Assembly: GCA_947623455.1 (NCBI GenBank)
Contig: OX392545.1
Span: 27,045,001-27,109,000, forward strand
Direction: 5' to 3'
Source: Mimachlamys varia
Taxonomy: Eukaryota; Mollusca; Bivalvia; Pectinida; Pectinidae
Length of the DNA stretch: 64,000 nucleotides
Under the pieces are notes generated by a model that ran no database searches, was not told where the DNA came from, and saw nothing but the letters and a program-made list of their open reading frames with translations. Within the stretch, counting starts at the first letter, position 1, and the number at the start of each line of letters is the position of its first letter. Below, in pieces: positions 50,716-62,086 of this stretch. A program made the position numbers and the translations under genes.

Positions 50716-50964
50716 ACTATAGGTCGGAGAAGCAGGGATGATACTATGAAGAAATGGAAAGTTCACGATTGGAATTTTGAAATCGTCACGTTTATCATAT
50801 AGCTTAGTAGTAAGCTGCCCATGTTGGTCGTAGTTTAAGAAGAGATCGTGGTAAGCAGCTGATGTAGAAGAGTCTGTGGTGTCCTTTATGTATACACAAT
50901 AAGCAAATATGATTCTTTTGTAACACTGAAAAAACGCAGTGATATCCTTATCTATGTATTTTGA

Positions 50965-51397
50965 AAAGTCCTAGGAGGACGAAAGAGCTGTATGATGCAG
51001 TTTAATTCATTTTTTCGGCATACTGTATATATTTCTAAAATTTAAAGGTGAAGCATATGCGTGTAACGTCATCTTTAAAAGGTATAGAATATGCGTGTGT
51101 TACGTCATCTTTAAAAGGTACAGCATATGTGTGTGTTACGTCATCTTTAAAAGGTGCAGCATATGTGTGTGCTACGTCATCTTTAAAAGGTGCAGCATAT
51201 GTGTGTGTTACGTCATCTTTAAAAGGTGCAGCATATGTGTGTGTTACGTCATCTTTAAAAGGTGCAGCATATGTGTGTGCTACGTCATCTTTAAAAGGTG
51301 CAGCATATGTGTGTGTTACGTCATCTTTAAAAGGTGCAGCATATGTGTGTGTTACGTCATCTTTAAAAGGTGCAGCATATGTGTGTGTTACGTCATC
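50965..51397 (-). repeat. R2 dispersed repeat ending in an expanded array
   Basis: CCTAGGAGGACGAAAGAGCTG, ATGATGCAGTTTAATTCATT and TTTTTCGGCATACTGTATA are R2 in reverse, followed by the R2 end module (AAAAGGTGCAGCATATGTGTG...ACGTCAT) repeated about ten times. Confidence 0.9.
51041..51397 (+). repeat. 36-bp tandem array, about 10 units, from the R2 end
   Basis: Unit TTTAAAAGGTGCAGCATATG followed by TGTGTGTTACGTCATC. Inner units are almost identical; variants GCTACGTCATC occur at units 4 and 7. Each unit has TGACGT on the minus strand, seven of them as TGACGTAA. The 126- and 109-codon open frames arise because 36 is a multiple of three. Confidence 0.95.
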
Positions 51398-51400
51398 TTT

Positions 51401-51987
51401 CGTATGTCAAATGAGCACTTTTAATTAAGAACATTCATACAATCATTTAAAACGACGTCACAATCCACAGACGTCCGCATTGATGACTACTTTGCTTTTG
51501 ACGTCATGTTTAATTCAAATTGCCTGTAGAACCACAAGATGGGCGAAAACACTAGGAGATTTAAGTCTTCGTTTTTTGTTATTTATTTGCGTATTTTCAT
51601 ATTTGTGTTAGATCACGTTAAATATGGGATACATTGAACATTAAATATAACATGTTATTAATATTCGATCACAAAGGCAAAGAATATAATTTATATCAGA
51701 AAATAGTAATGTTCGACGATTATATGTTGAGAAAACTTTATTACTTTCTAACACGTATTATATAATGTCCAGTCAAGCGTAACGTTCCCTTTGTGTAACA
51801 GATGTTTAACGATTACGATGTTATTTATGCATTCTTATATTGATATGTTTCTAGTTTTATCAGCATCGCCTTTCGATTCATATTTGATATAAACGCAGTA
51901 ATGTCCAAAACATATGTAGTAAGTCAGCACGTGGCGGACATTGTATACCATTGATTTAACGGTCTGAAATATGAGTTCCATTTTCCC
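51401..51987. other. No recognised feature
   Basis: AT-rich DNA. Confidence 0.45.
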
Positions 51988-52190
51988 AATTTTCCATGCC
52001 GACAAAATCGACCCTGCCTACCTTTCTTGCATCAAAAATTCACATTTCTTGTTGAAATACGTAAAAAATGCTTTAGTACCATTAGAAAAAAGGATAATTT
52101 TTATTTTACAAAACTCCTAAGTGCACATCAAATGTATCCTCCTTCCGTAGAAATAATCTCCATTTCCTCCAAAAACACGTACCAATATCC
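51988..52190 (+). repeat. R5 dispersed repeat, copy 1
   Basis: CTGCCTACCTTTCTTGCATC, AGGATAATTTTTATTTTACA, CAAATGTATCCTCCTTCCGTA and CTCCATTTCCTCCAAAAACAC match 56176-56360 in order. Confidence 0.8.
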
Positions 52191-54050
52191 TTTACTTAAA
52201 ACCCTTTCAATTTCCCTTTATGTGTCATTGAAGACCCGTATGAAATTTTAATCAATCATATTAATGAATATTAAATATAAGTAAAAACAACGTTTTATAA
52301 AGTATATATACCATGTTAAGTATTCAAACTTCCTGCTTCGTAGAAATCTATGTTTTGTCTCCTTGTTTCTATTGAATAATGTATATGGAATAATGAAGTT
52401 CTGGGTGATGTTTATACAACGGCTGCTATTGTGTTTTAAATTATCGTCTATGTGTATGTGCATAAATGACCTTGAAATTAGATTCATATTTACATATTAT
52501 ATATTTCGACTTTTATATCTCATCTTGTCATCAATAACTATCTGTCTTTGACGCGTCAAGCACAATTCAGAGAAAAAAAGCATCAAATAATTCACATCAA
52601 CATTTTGCTTTATAGTGCTCAACTATCGTTTATTCATGATGTAATCAATGCTGAAATAATTCCTGCTTAGATTCCTTAAGCTTAGACTTATTAAATTGTA
52701 CAATTCTGTACATGCGACCTTTAATGTCACATGACATGTCGTATATATCAAAGTTGTAATGAAGTCTAAGATATACTTTCATACAAAATTCATAAATAAA
52801 TAATCTTAAACAAAAAATAAAATACGTTTTAAAAGGCTTCAGAAAAACAATAGGAAACAGTCGACAATTTCCGTAAACGACGAAATGTTCTGACCACAGG
52901 GTTCGATGTTCCAATGGTTTCCGAATGGCTTTTACGATGCAGAGATATTTTGCAATTAGAATCTTGTATTTCAAATGTAGCATACTTTAATAAATGTAAA
53001 TGCAATAGTGTCTTGTCGGTCGTATCTGGGTCAATTAAAAACTTATACAATCGGCTAAAATGAAATTCAACTCCTGTAGGTTAGGCTTGTAACCTGATTC
53101 ATCGTGTCAATTCGATAATAACAGCTATCAGAGAATATGAAATTGGATGAAAGTTTTATTTATTCCCAGTCTTTAATTTTATACCTCTTTAAGGTATGCT
53201 TCAAGTTACTTATAAGTTAAAGACAGAAACTTGCACGCGATTCCTTAATGCGCATTTTATAAATATTGGTTAATTTAGCGAGAGCGAAAAGAGATAAATT
53301 TGCTTCCATTTGATCTAAATTGTCTCTCCTTGAAGAAATGATCTTTCGTTCATTTTAGATAATGTGCAGAAAAGCCTGAAGCTGTATGGATACATTTCTG
53401 ACACTTTCCTCAATTACGCTGTCACCCTATTTATGACGATTATAAAAATCCAAGTCGCTTAAATCACCCATAATTATCTATTCCGTGAAGCTCCCGTGCC
53501 ATCGCGAGATGTCGTCACGTGACTTCGAGACATCACGTGTTGGTACGCAATGATGTTATCAAGTCATGAACATCAATTTTTAGTGTATCTGTTACCTACC
53601 CGCCTTAGCCGACAGTTCACTTTAAGGACATCCTACACAAAAAGGTGCTTAGGTTCTCCGTTATAATTTGGCATCTCAAGGCTTTTGGATTTAATGATAT
53701 AAATAAATATCATATTTAAGATATTTAATTTCTTATGTGTTTCATAATATATACATCTTGATCAAATATCTGCCTTAGAATTGTATCAAAATACAACACG
53801 ACCCGATCGTATCTATAGCTTCTTTTAAATGTAAGATAGTGTATTATCAATTCACCATACAGTCCGAGATTTATGTCGAATCTTAACATATATTTTAATC
53901 TGACATATACTTTTTTTAATTTCTACTTTTCATCTATCTGTTATATTGGTTGGTAATGTTGTACTAAACATAGGACATTTTCATTTTGCAGACTTATTAA
54001 TCTATGTCAGCCAAATCTGCAAATGAAGAACAAAATCTCCAAATATCTTA
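52191..54050. other. No recognised feature
   Basis: AT-rich. Minus-strand frames of 112 and 73 codons at 52645-53050 have no family resemblance or splice context. Confidence 0.4.
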
Positions 54051-54720
54051 CTGGTCAAGGGGTTAAAGTGTCCGACATTCCGCTACCACTAGCCCTCCAC
54101 CTCTGGGTCAATGTGACCAAGGGATTTAGATGTCTTAGATTCTGCTACCACTAGCCCTCCACACATGGGTCGCGGAGGTCAGGTGGTTATAGTTTCTGAC
54201 ATTCTGCTACCACTCGCCCCCCCCCCCCCCACCTCTGGGTCGCAATGACCAAGTGTTCAAAGTGTCTAACATTCCTTACTACTAGCCCCCCACCTCTGGG
54301 TCGTGGTGGCCAGGTGGTTATAGTTTATGACATTCTGCTACCACTCGCCCTCCACCTCTGGGTCGCGGTGGCCAGGTGTTCAAAGTGTCTAACATTCCTT
54401 ACTACTAGCCCTCCACCTCTGGGTCGCGGTGTCCAGGTGGTTATAGTTTCTGACATCCTGTTACCACTAGCCCAACACCTCTGGGTCGCAGAGGCAAGGT
54501 GGTTATAGTTTCTGACATCCTGTTACCACTAGCCCAACACCTCTGGGTCGCAGAGGCAAGGTGGTTATAGTTTCTGACATCCTTCTACCACTAGCCCTCC
54601 ACCTCTGGGTCGCGGAGACAAGGTGGTTATAGTTTCTGACATCCTTCTACCACTAGCCCTCCACCTCTGGGTCGCAGTGACCAAGTGTTCAAGGTGTCTG
54701 ATATTCTTTACTACTAGCCG
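54051..54720 (+). repeat. 62-bp array of SINE head units, about 11 copies
   Basis: Unit CCACTAGCCCTCCACCTCTG, GGTCGCGGTGGCCAGGTGGT, TATAGTTTCTGACATCCTTCTA; the period is 62 bp measured between 54591 and 54653. Subtypes differ in GTTCAAAGTGTCTAACATTC versus GTTATAGTTTCTGACATC and partly alternate. A C14 run lies at 54217-54230. Confidence 0.95.
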
Positions 54721-54861
54721 TCCACCTATATGGATCACGCTTCTGAGGCCCTGATATATAGGTCGGTGATTTTTCCCCGGGAATACCGTCTTTCCTACAC
54801 CACCAAAACCTTGCACGTCCTTAAATGACCGTAGCTATAAATAAGACACACAACACAAACC
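54051..54861 (+). mobile_element. SINE-A with tandemly amplified tRNA-like head
   Basis: About 11 head units are followed by one SINE-A body (TAGGTCGGTGATTTTTCCCC, CACCAAAACCTTGCACGTCC) and tail ending CACAAACC. The head units keep the left part of the SINE-A head but not the B box. No clear target duplication was found. The 87-codon plus frame and 83-codon minus frame in it are by-products. Confidence 0.85.
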
Positions 54862-55869
54862 TGTCTGATAAAAATGATGATCCTTATTTTCAATCTGTTA
54901 CATCAGCATATAGCAATATCACATAAGAGGTCATGACAATGGGGTCGTATAATTATTATAAAAAATAATTATCACCGTCAATCTCTGCGTTCTTCAAAGT
55001 GGTAATCAGAAAACGGTATTTGAGGATGTTTACCCTCAAAGTACTTGAGTAAAACTGAAACACGAACTGAGTATACTCAACCTTAAAAATGGAATAGATA
55101 TGACATTTAACATAGAACAAATAATGATGATTGATTGTTTTAAAGGAATTCTTATAAATGATCCGGACAACGTTGATGTATCGGAACTTGAACGCGCGTT
55201 ATACAAACCCCGCGCATCTGCTGTACGTGGCCGCAAAAGTACACGACCTCGTTACGTAATATGATCAGCTGCCCAATAAATCGATACGTCACTGTGCGTC
55301 GGGTTTTATGGCCCCTAGATCACAGAGTTGTCAGTCTGACTTGTCAAGGGAACCCGGATAATTGGAAATTAAACGCACAGGTAAATCTTTAATTAAAATC
55401 CTGTGTATGATTTGATATTTTATGGCTGACTGAGGTGTGTATTTTCAAAGTGTGATGTCGGTTTCATGGCCTGCGTGATCCTTTTTTATTTTCTATCCCG
55501 ACAAAAAAATCTCCTGAAATCCACAATGTGAACGTTCAGACACGAAATCAATCACCGTGTTCAAATAGTTCAAAAATAGGGTATTTTATCAAGTAACCAC
55601 TTGGTGTTACTGGCACCTGGTTTTCATATGTCGCCGTTCCTTTGGCGCGGAAGCCTGTCTGAGTCCTGTAAATCATTTATTTGATCCATCAGGTTGTTAA
55701 ATATGTTGATTTTTTTAAATATCTAAAATCTATATACCTGTCATTGTTTAAAAGGACGAATCCCATTTTTGAGTCTCGTTCCACCCAAAATGCTTAGATT
55801 TGATTTTGAATTGTTTTTATATTCACAAAATCATAGCTCACACAGAAAGTTGCAATACTTAGGTTTCGG
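54862..55869. other. No recognised feature
   Basis: AT-rich DNA. Confidence 0.45.
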
Positions 55870-55930
55870 CATGGTCAAAATCGATGAAACAGGCGTAAAT
55901 ACAGACCAGGTGTTCTGAAAGCGTAAGTCT
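55870..55930 (+). repeat. R1 fragment, diverged
   Basis: CAAAATCGATGAAACAGGCG and GACCAGGTGTTCTGAAAGCG recall R1 with the middle removed. Confidence 0.5.
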
Positions 55931-56175
55931 TGAGTTTCAATGTCAGGTGTAAGTGATCTTAGATACAAGAAGAAGATATATTTAAAAGTCGCGGAGAGCT
56001 ATTGTACGAATATGATGTTGTGCTCTCAAAGCCACAGGGACCTGAGAATTTGTTACAGCTAGTTTTGGACCTAAAATAGGGTGTTTAGCGTAATTTTACA
56101 CATTTGGGGGGTTAAGATCAATTTTCGATAAAAATGCTCCCTCAGTAGTCATAAAAGCTAAAGGGTGGAAAGCTT

Positions 56176-56360
56176 TCCCGATCGAAAAATATACCCCACC
56201 TACCTTTCTTGCATCAAAAATCTAGTTGAGGTACGAAAAAACGCTTGATACCGTTGGAAAGATGGATAATTTTTATTTTATAAACCTCCTAAATGCAAGT
56301 CAAATGTATCCTCCTTCCGCAGAAATAGTCTCCATTTCCTCCAAAAGCACGCTAAAATCC
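56176..56360 (+). repeat. R5 dispersed repeat, copy 2
   Basis: CCCACCTACCTTTCTTGCATC, TGGATAATTTTTATTTTATA, CAAATGTATCCTCCTTCCGCA, CTCCATTTCCTCCAAAAGCAC. Confidence 0.8.
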
Positions 56361-56444
56361 CGTGTCTCAGAGTTCTTGGCGGCTTGCAGGCCATTTTCGT
56401 TACAAATTCATTAGGTTGACGTCACCCCGCGTGCTGGTCTTTTG

Positions 56445-56505
56445 CTGTCAATGGTTGGCGGTCTTCTTTTAAATTTAGCCATCCAATGACAGCAAAAGAA
56501 AATTT
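56445..56505. repeat. Hairpin, 20-bp arms
   Basis: CTTTTGCTGTCAATGGTTGG pairs with CCATCCAATGACAGCAAAAG at 18 of 20 positions. It lies just after the R5 copy and may belong to it. Confidence 0.65.
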
Positions 56506-56509
56506 TCGA

Positions 56510-57684
56510 AACTAAGCCATGTAAGTTTGAGCCATTATCACGAATACCACGATAACTTGATTACGACTTTGCACACCGTATTAACTGCAGTTAATGAACA
56601 TGTATGTTTGGGGAGCAGGGATGTTATAATCAAGAACGTAAAAATATTGCAAAGAGCAAGTCGAAGCATTCAAACGTACCTCAACGTTAACTTTAGCTTT
56701 AAAATATCTTTGCTATTCGTATAGCTTGCCTGATATTGGTTTGCTCAATACAATCAATGTAGCTAAAAACACGAATATGCAGAAGAATGCCAAGCTGTTT
56801 TTGATATGCACTACAAATTTGTTTGCATTTCGCAAATTAACAATACTTGTTTTCAATAATGTTTTCATTAGTTAAAAGTACAAACCGTACTTCGAACAGA
56901 AAAAAATACAGCTTTTGTTAAATTCGCACTGAAGTGAAAAACAGCACTTTAATTAAATCACGCCGTGCTAGATGTCTAACGAATGCCGTATGTATTGTGT
57001 TGTTACAACAGGTAGCGCTTGTGTTTTGGTGTGAGCGTGTTAAACTGTTGTTGTTTTTCTTATCGTTGTTGGTATCTAGTATTCCGGAATCTGATCCTAT
57101 TTAATAGACCCCCTGTCCGTGCCCTAAATTATATCGTACTCCCTATCTGGAATGTCTAGTTAGGTTTTGCATCACACACATGTGATGATTTACAATCAAC
57201 GAAAGAAATATGTCAATATAAAAACACATCATCCTATACATTCTAATTCAAAATCATGTGTTGCAATTTATGATTGACATACAATCCACAATTATTTCAG
57301 GGTCATAAGTTTTTGAAATCCTGATTCGTATTGAGCCGGTGTTACAACATTCACACCACAGCCGCCATGTTTCAACTCTCATATCTGATCTCGTTATCCC
57401 GAGACTTGTTTGCTACACTGATTATATATAATGGCTATGTTATAGTTCCGTTGTCCGTCCTTTTAGTTGCACTACTAATGAAGATGTTCCGATAACTCCA
57501 GGAAGGAGGAAATGTTCTGTAGGGATATTGGATACACAAGAGTAAATACATGTATTTACGAGAGGCCATCACGGGGTAGAAACACTCTATCCTCAAACAG
57601 CCCACCCCACTATAGATAAAACCACAAAGAATCAATTGGCGAGAAGCATTCTCACTTTGAGGACATGTCATTTAATTGGAAGTA
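56510..57684. other. No recognised feature
   Basis: AT-rich DNA. Confidence 0.45.
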
Positions 57685-57870
57685 AACTAGAGTACCAAGG
57701 GCTAGTGTCTTCGATGAAGCAGAAGACGCTTACTCTTCGATAACACCTGGTCTTATTCTCTTATGCCTTTTCAAGTGTCCCCGTGTAGAGGTTTTTTTTC
57801 ATATTTTGGCCCTAGGTTGATTGATTTGGAGTTCAGTTAACGGTATTTTGACACTTTGGTATTCTCTGTT
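57685..57870 (-). repeat. R1 dispersed repeat
   Basis: GTCTTCGATGAAGCAGAAGAC, TTACTCTTCGATAACACCTGG, GATTTGGAGTTCAGTTAACGG, ACTTTGGTATTCTCTG. T-runs follow at 57870-57893. Confidence 0.75.
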
Positions 57871-57893
57871 GTTTTTTTTTGTTTTTTTTTTTT

Positions 57894-58689
57894 GGTTTGT
57901 TGGGAGTTTTTTCTAGAGAATTGAGCACATTTTTTGTGTCGCTCTCTTCACCCCTGGACTATGCCATAGCAAAATTGAAGGTTCGGTGTGCAGTACCTTG
58001 TGGATGAGACTAAAAGCTTTGAGTAAACAACAAAAAATCTCGCGGTCACAGAACGGTAAAATTGACTTACTTTGAAGTCGGACATTTGCTCCTCTGTACT
58101 ATTCAAATGAAATGTATCAGTCAGGATACTTTACCTGAGACCAGTCAAACAGCTAGCTTGTCCCATGCCTTTTCTTTTATCTAAAAGTATTCCATGGCTT
58201 CCGAAGCTTTTGTTTGTTTGTGTTCAATCTGATTCAAATACATATCCTTATCCTCGGTTACGTCATGATCTGACAACATCCGCTAAGAGGTCATGTTCCC
58301 GTGACCTCCGCCGCCTCCTTACGTTACTCTCTAGTAGAATTTTCTAATTACAATTTGTAATTGATGACAGTTGACGCTGTCATCTGCAGCAAGTCATTTC
58401 GTCACAATATGTAGATTTAATTTAAGTTATTTTGACAAATGATTATACGCCCTGTTAGGATTTCTCAAGCTAATTCGCCTTCAAAAAAGTCACATTCAAG
58501 ATTCTGGAAACGATAATTGATTGGCTAATGCAAAAGGTCACCAGAACATGAACTCACGTGAGAGGTTGTCAGATCCTTTTGTAACGGAGTGAGAATAAGG
58601 ATGTGTATATTTAACAAATCGCATGTTCGCTTGTCAACGTCTAGAGGTTGATATTGCTCAGGAACATCTGACAGTTTACTATAAGATCG
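57894..58689. other. No recognised feature
   Basis: Unremarkable AT-rich sequence. Confidence 0.45.
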
Positions 58690-59060
58690 ACGTCAACACC
58701 AAATAAATGATTCCAAAAGAATCCTACTGGGTCTTCTTCATTGTCAGAATTCATGAAGACATCCAAGGATATCGTCGACAAACTGAACATCTTCCAAACT
58801 CCATGCCTCCGCAGAATGGTATGGCAATCTTCTGTCAACAGACAACCTCAGACGCGGAGTTAAATCAAAGGACAAACGTCAGTCCTCTCTACTTGTAACT
58901 AGAAATGCAGCTAAGGAGATAGAGGTGGATTGGACATGTCTCAAAAATACACAAAGATTCTACCCCGACGGAAGCAAAAGATACACAAAGTCAGGAATAA
59001 GAAATTAAGCTTACACCAAAGGAAACTAGGGACGTTCTATAGAGACAAAACTAAAAACGG
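58690..59060 (+). pseudogene. Decayed non-LTR retrotransposon, C-terminal reverse-transcriptase remnant
   Basis: Conceptual pieces in shifting frames include KLNIFQTPCLRRMVWQSS near 58780 and, about 130 bp later, RR*RWIGHV near 58920, followed by a TPTE-like stretch. The order CLRR...(R/K)RxRWIGHV...P(D/E)G is the conserved C-terminal end of many metazoan LINE reverse-transcriptase proteins (known from the family, recalled, not searched). Stops and frameshifts show it is dead. Boundaries are uncertain. Confidence 0.55.
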
Positions 59061-59462
59061 AGATACTTATTAACGTGGGACAACTATTTCAGTAAATTGA
59101 AATATCTATATAATGATAGCTTTGTGTGTTATTTATTACAAAAAGTTTAACCAGCATTGGAACTGTATTCTTGTTTTACATTCATGTTGAAACGTTCGAA
59201 AATCACTTTTCTCCATACATAATTAAAAACACGTGACAGGCAAAGCATGTGTTTGATATCGCTTTATCGTGCACGTGACAGGGAACACAGGTCACGTGTA
59301 TTACATGTCTTGTGTTGTTTATACATGTCGACATGCATTGCGTGGCGGCCATTAACACCTGTAAACATTGTGTTATAGTCCTAGACCTAAACAGATTGTT
59401 ACGTGGTACTAACACTTTCTGCCCTAACATTTTATACATTATATATTAACTTTGCACTACAA
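59061..59462. other. No recognised gene
   Basis: CACGTGACAGG and GTCACGTG motifs cluster near 59230-59300 without clear element structure. Confidence 0.45.
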
Positions 59463-60020
59463 TTAAGAGTGTGTGCTGCCTTACACATTATACCATGTAT
59501 TTGTCTTTCAAAATGCATTAGTATGTTTTGATAACCTTACAAATGATTTTTTTCTCCGAGTTAAAGGCATATGCTACCTTACACATTATACCATGTTTTC
59601 GCTTTCAAAAAACATAGAATGTTTTGATAACCTTACAAATGTAGTGTTTTTTGTCAGAGTTAAGGGTGTATGCTACCTTACACATTTCACCACGTATTTG
59701 TCTTTCAAAATACATTATAGTATATATTGTTTAAAATATATACATGTACTATGTTTTGATAACCTTACAAATGTTTTTGTCAGATTTAAGGGTGTATGCT
59801 ACCTTACGCATTTTATCATGTACACGTATTTGTCTTTCAAAATATATTATTATAGTATATATTGATAACCTCACAAATGTCAGAGTTAACGGTGTATGCT
59901 AGCTTACACATTGTATAATATACACGTATTTGTCTTTCAAAATACATTATAGTATATATTGATAACCTAACTAAAGTATTTGTCAGAGTTAAGGGTGTAT
60001 GTTACCTTCAACTACTATGA
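59463..60020 (+). repeat. About 100-bp tandem array, six units
   Basis: Units start at about 59463, 59561, 59660, 59786, 59886 and 59989. Each has TTAAGGGTGTATGCTACCTT, ACACATTATACCATGTA, TTTGTCTTTCAAAATACATT and GATAACCTTACAAATG. The fourth start is displaced by an extra TATATAC-rich segment. Degenerate echoes (for example TTTCAGGGTATATACTACC at 60069) continue to about 60290. The 130-codon open frame across it is not a gene. Confidence 0.9.
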
Positions 60021-60299
60021 TAGGTGTAGCTTGTTTATAACACACTGTACATGTAATTTGTGCTTAAGTTTCAGGGTATATACTACCATCCACTTGACAT
60101 CGGGAATTATTTAAAATAGCTTTGGTACATTACAAATTAAAAGTGTGATTTTGTTGATGATATATATGGATGTATGCACCCTTATATATTTTTTCTCGTG
60201 ATATTATTAAAATACCTGTATATCACCATACAGGTTAATGACAACTGGAAATTTTGTAAGAGTAAGGTTTTGTGCTACCTATTCATTAAACTCATGATT

Positions 60300-61920
60300 T
60301 GTGTTAAAAGTTTAAGGATATATCCTATTTGGAAGACAAAAGTAAGTTTAATAGTTTAGAATTTTATATACAAACTGTACTGACGATTTGTACACAAATT
60401 ATTACCTTCAAATTGTGTTGAAGTTGTTTCCTTCAAACTTCAAAAAATATTAATTTTATCATCTAATCAGCCAAAATATCATCTTCATCAACATATACAT
60501 CTTCTGAATATTTTAAGTACGACTTCACCGAATCCAAATTATCATTTATAAAAGATAAAATTTATTTTAGCGTGGAAGCCTGGACACACGAAAAGAAATT
60601 AAACGTCACACAAAGGTAACATGTACCCTTAACTAGATATGAAATAAACTGAAATGTCACATTTACGTAATAGTCTTGCCTCGAAGTTAAAGAGTAGAAA
60701 AAGTTGTACAAACATGTATGACTTATATTTTATTTTAATGGTTGTACATTGCAGCATAGCCTAACATAACCTATGTGATATATAAACACGTGTGATATTT
60801 AACAACTCTTTATATCATGATCATGACAACACCAGATTTTCTCACAGTGAGGATAATCTCCTGATCAGTGTCCCAGAGATGTTATCAGCCTACGTGTAAC
60901 GATATCATGTAAATCAAGATCTCCTCTGGTCCGGATCAACGGTAATTTAAAATTACGGACTTTTAAATATAAATGAAACGATACATTGTCGAATTGACTT
61001 CTATTGTACGGTTCGTGTAATCTCTCTTGTGAAAATCATAGTGATTATGAGTTAGATAGGAGCTCAACCCTCGGCAGTAATCTTCATTAAAGGAAAACGT
61101 CTTCTCATGTTTATTTTTCCAAAACTTTTTTTAACTGAGTTTCGTCTTAAGACAAAAACAAATTGCCATGAACACACACAAGCAAAAGAAAACAAAGAAT
61201 CGTTAGTTTTAATTTGATTTTTCATTTTTTAATAGCGATTAATTTCTGTCTCATTATTGCAAGATCATATATAAATCGTTAATATATTACATATTTGTGT
61301 ATATAAAATCTCTCAACTCCCAGTTAACTTATATTTCACTATCACACACATTATCAGACAGGGCGAGCACATATGACATAACCCTGCCTCACGACACTCA
61401 AAACACATTCAATATTCTGTTTCTCTCTGATTTGTCCCTTAATACATATATATCTTCCATTTCAATCCATTCAATTCAGGCAGCACCTCAATTATCAATA
61501 TTTTCACTTTGAGCGTATTGGATATGAACAGCTTTCTTGTATAATTGTAAACACAACTTATATAACATTGTGCACAGTTGAAAACTTACTTGTACCATTA
61601 TTTTCGGTTTTACAGAATATCTGCTCGACTAGTTATCATTTTCCACTTGCTCCAAATTCACTGATCTATTTTGAAATTTTGCAAATTAGTTGGGCTATTA
61701 GAATTCAAAAGCATGGTAATCTAATAATGGCATTTACTTAAAACAGCGGCCAAAATTATACAGTATCTATAATGAACCTTGCATTTCCCAATAATCTAAC
61801 GCATCTTAATTTGCAATTTAATATCAATGAGAAATTTGAATTTCACAAAAGTTATCATATTTTATGCCTTCAAAAAGAATTTTCTGATTTCATGGAGAGC
61901 TTTTGGCTACACGAAAGTCT
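60300..61920. other. Intergenic; no recognised feature
   Basis: AT-rich DNA downstream of the Ser-rich protein gene. Part of it may be 3' UTR. Confidence 0.4.
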
Positions 61921-61927
61921 TTAAATG

Positions 61928-61933
61928 TTTAAT
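61928..61933 (-). terminator. Candidate polyadenylation signal ATTAAA
   Basis: ATTAAA on the minus strand lies about 155 nt downstream of the TAA stop of the Ser-rich protein gene. ATTAAA is the commonest variant of AATAAA. In DNA this AT-rich such hexamers occur often by chance, and other candidates exist further down (for example AATAAA near 61110), so this is only the nearest plausible one. Confidence 0.25.
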
Positions 61934-62086
61934 TAATCCAAAAAGGAAGATCATTCCATGGCATAGTTTAAATCAAACAAGGGTCTCATAAATGTTTGAA
62001 TCCAATAGAACAACACAAACATTATCACTGGGAATGTTTCACACGTATCCTGGTTACACCAGTACGCGTAGCACAACAGATACACG

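Noticed and set aside
49213..51397. Regular short repeats considered as a CRISPR array
   Set aside because: Units are contiguous with no unique spacers and belong to dispersed eukaryotic elements.
51048..51428. 126- and 109-codon repetitive open frames
   Set aside because: By-products of the 36-bp array inside an R2 element.
52645..53050. 112- and 73-codon minus-strand frames
   Set aside because: Overlapping frames in AT-rich DNA with no recognisable motif; likely chance.
59473..59865. 130-codon frame with repeated segments
   Set aside because: It lies wholly in the 100-bp tandem array.
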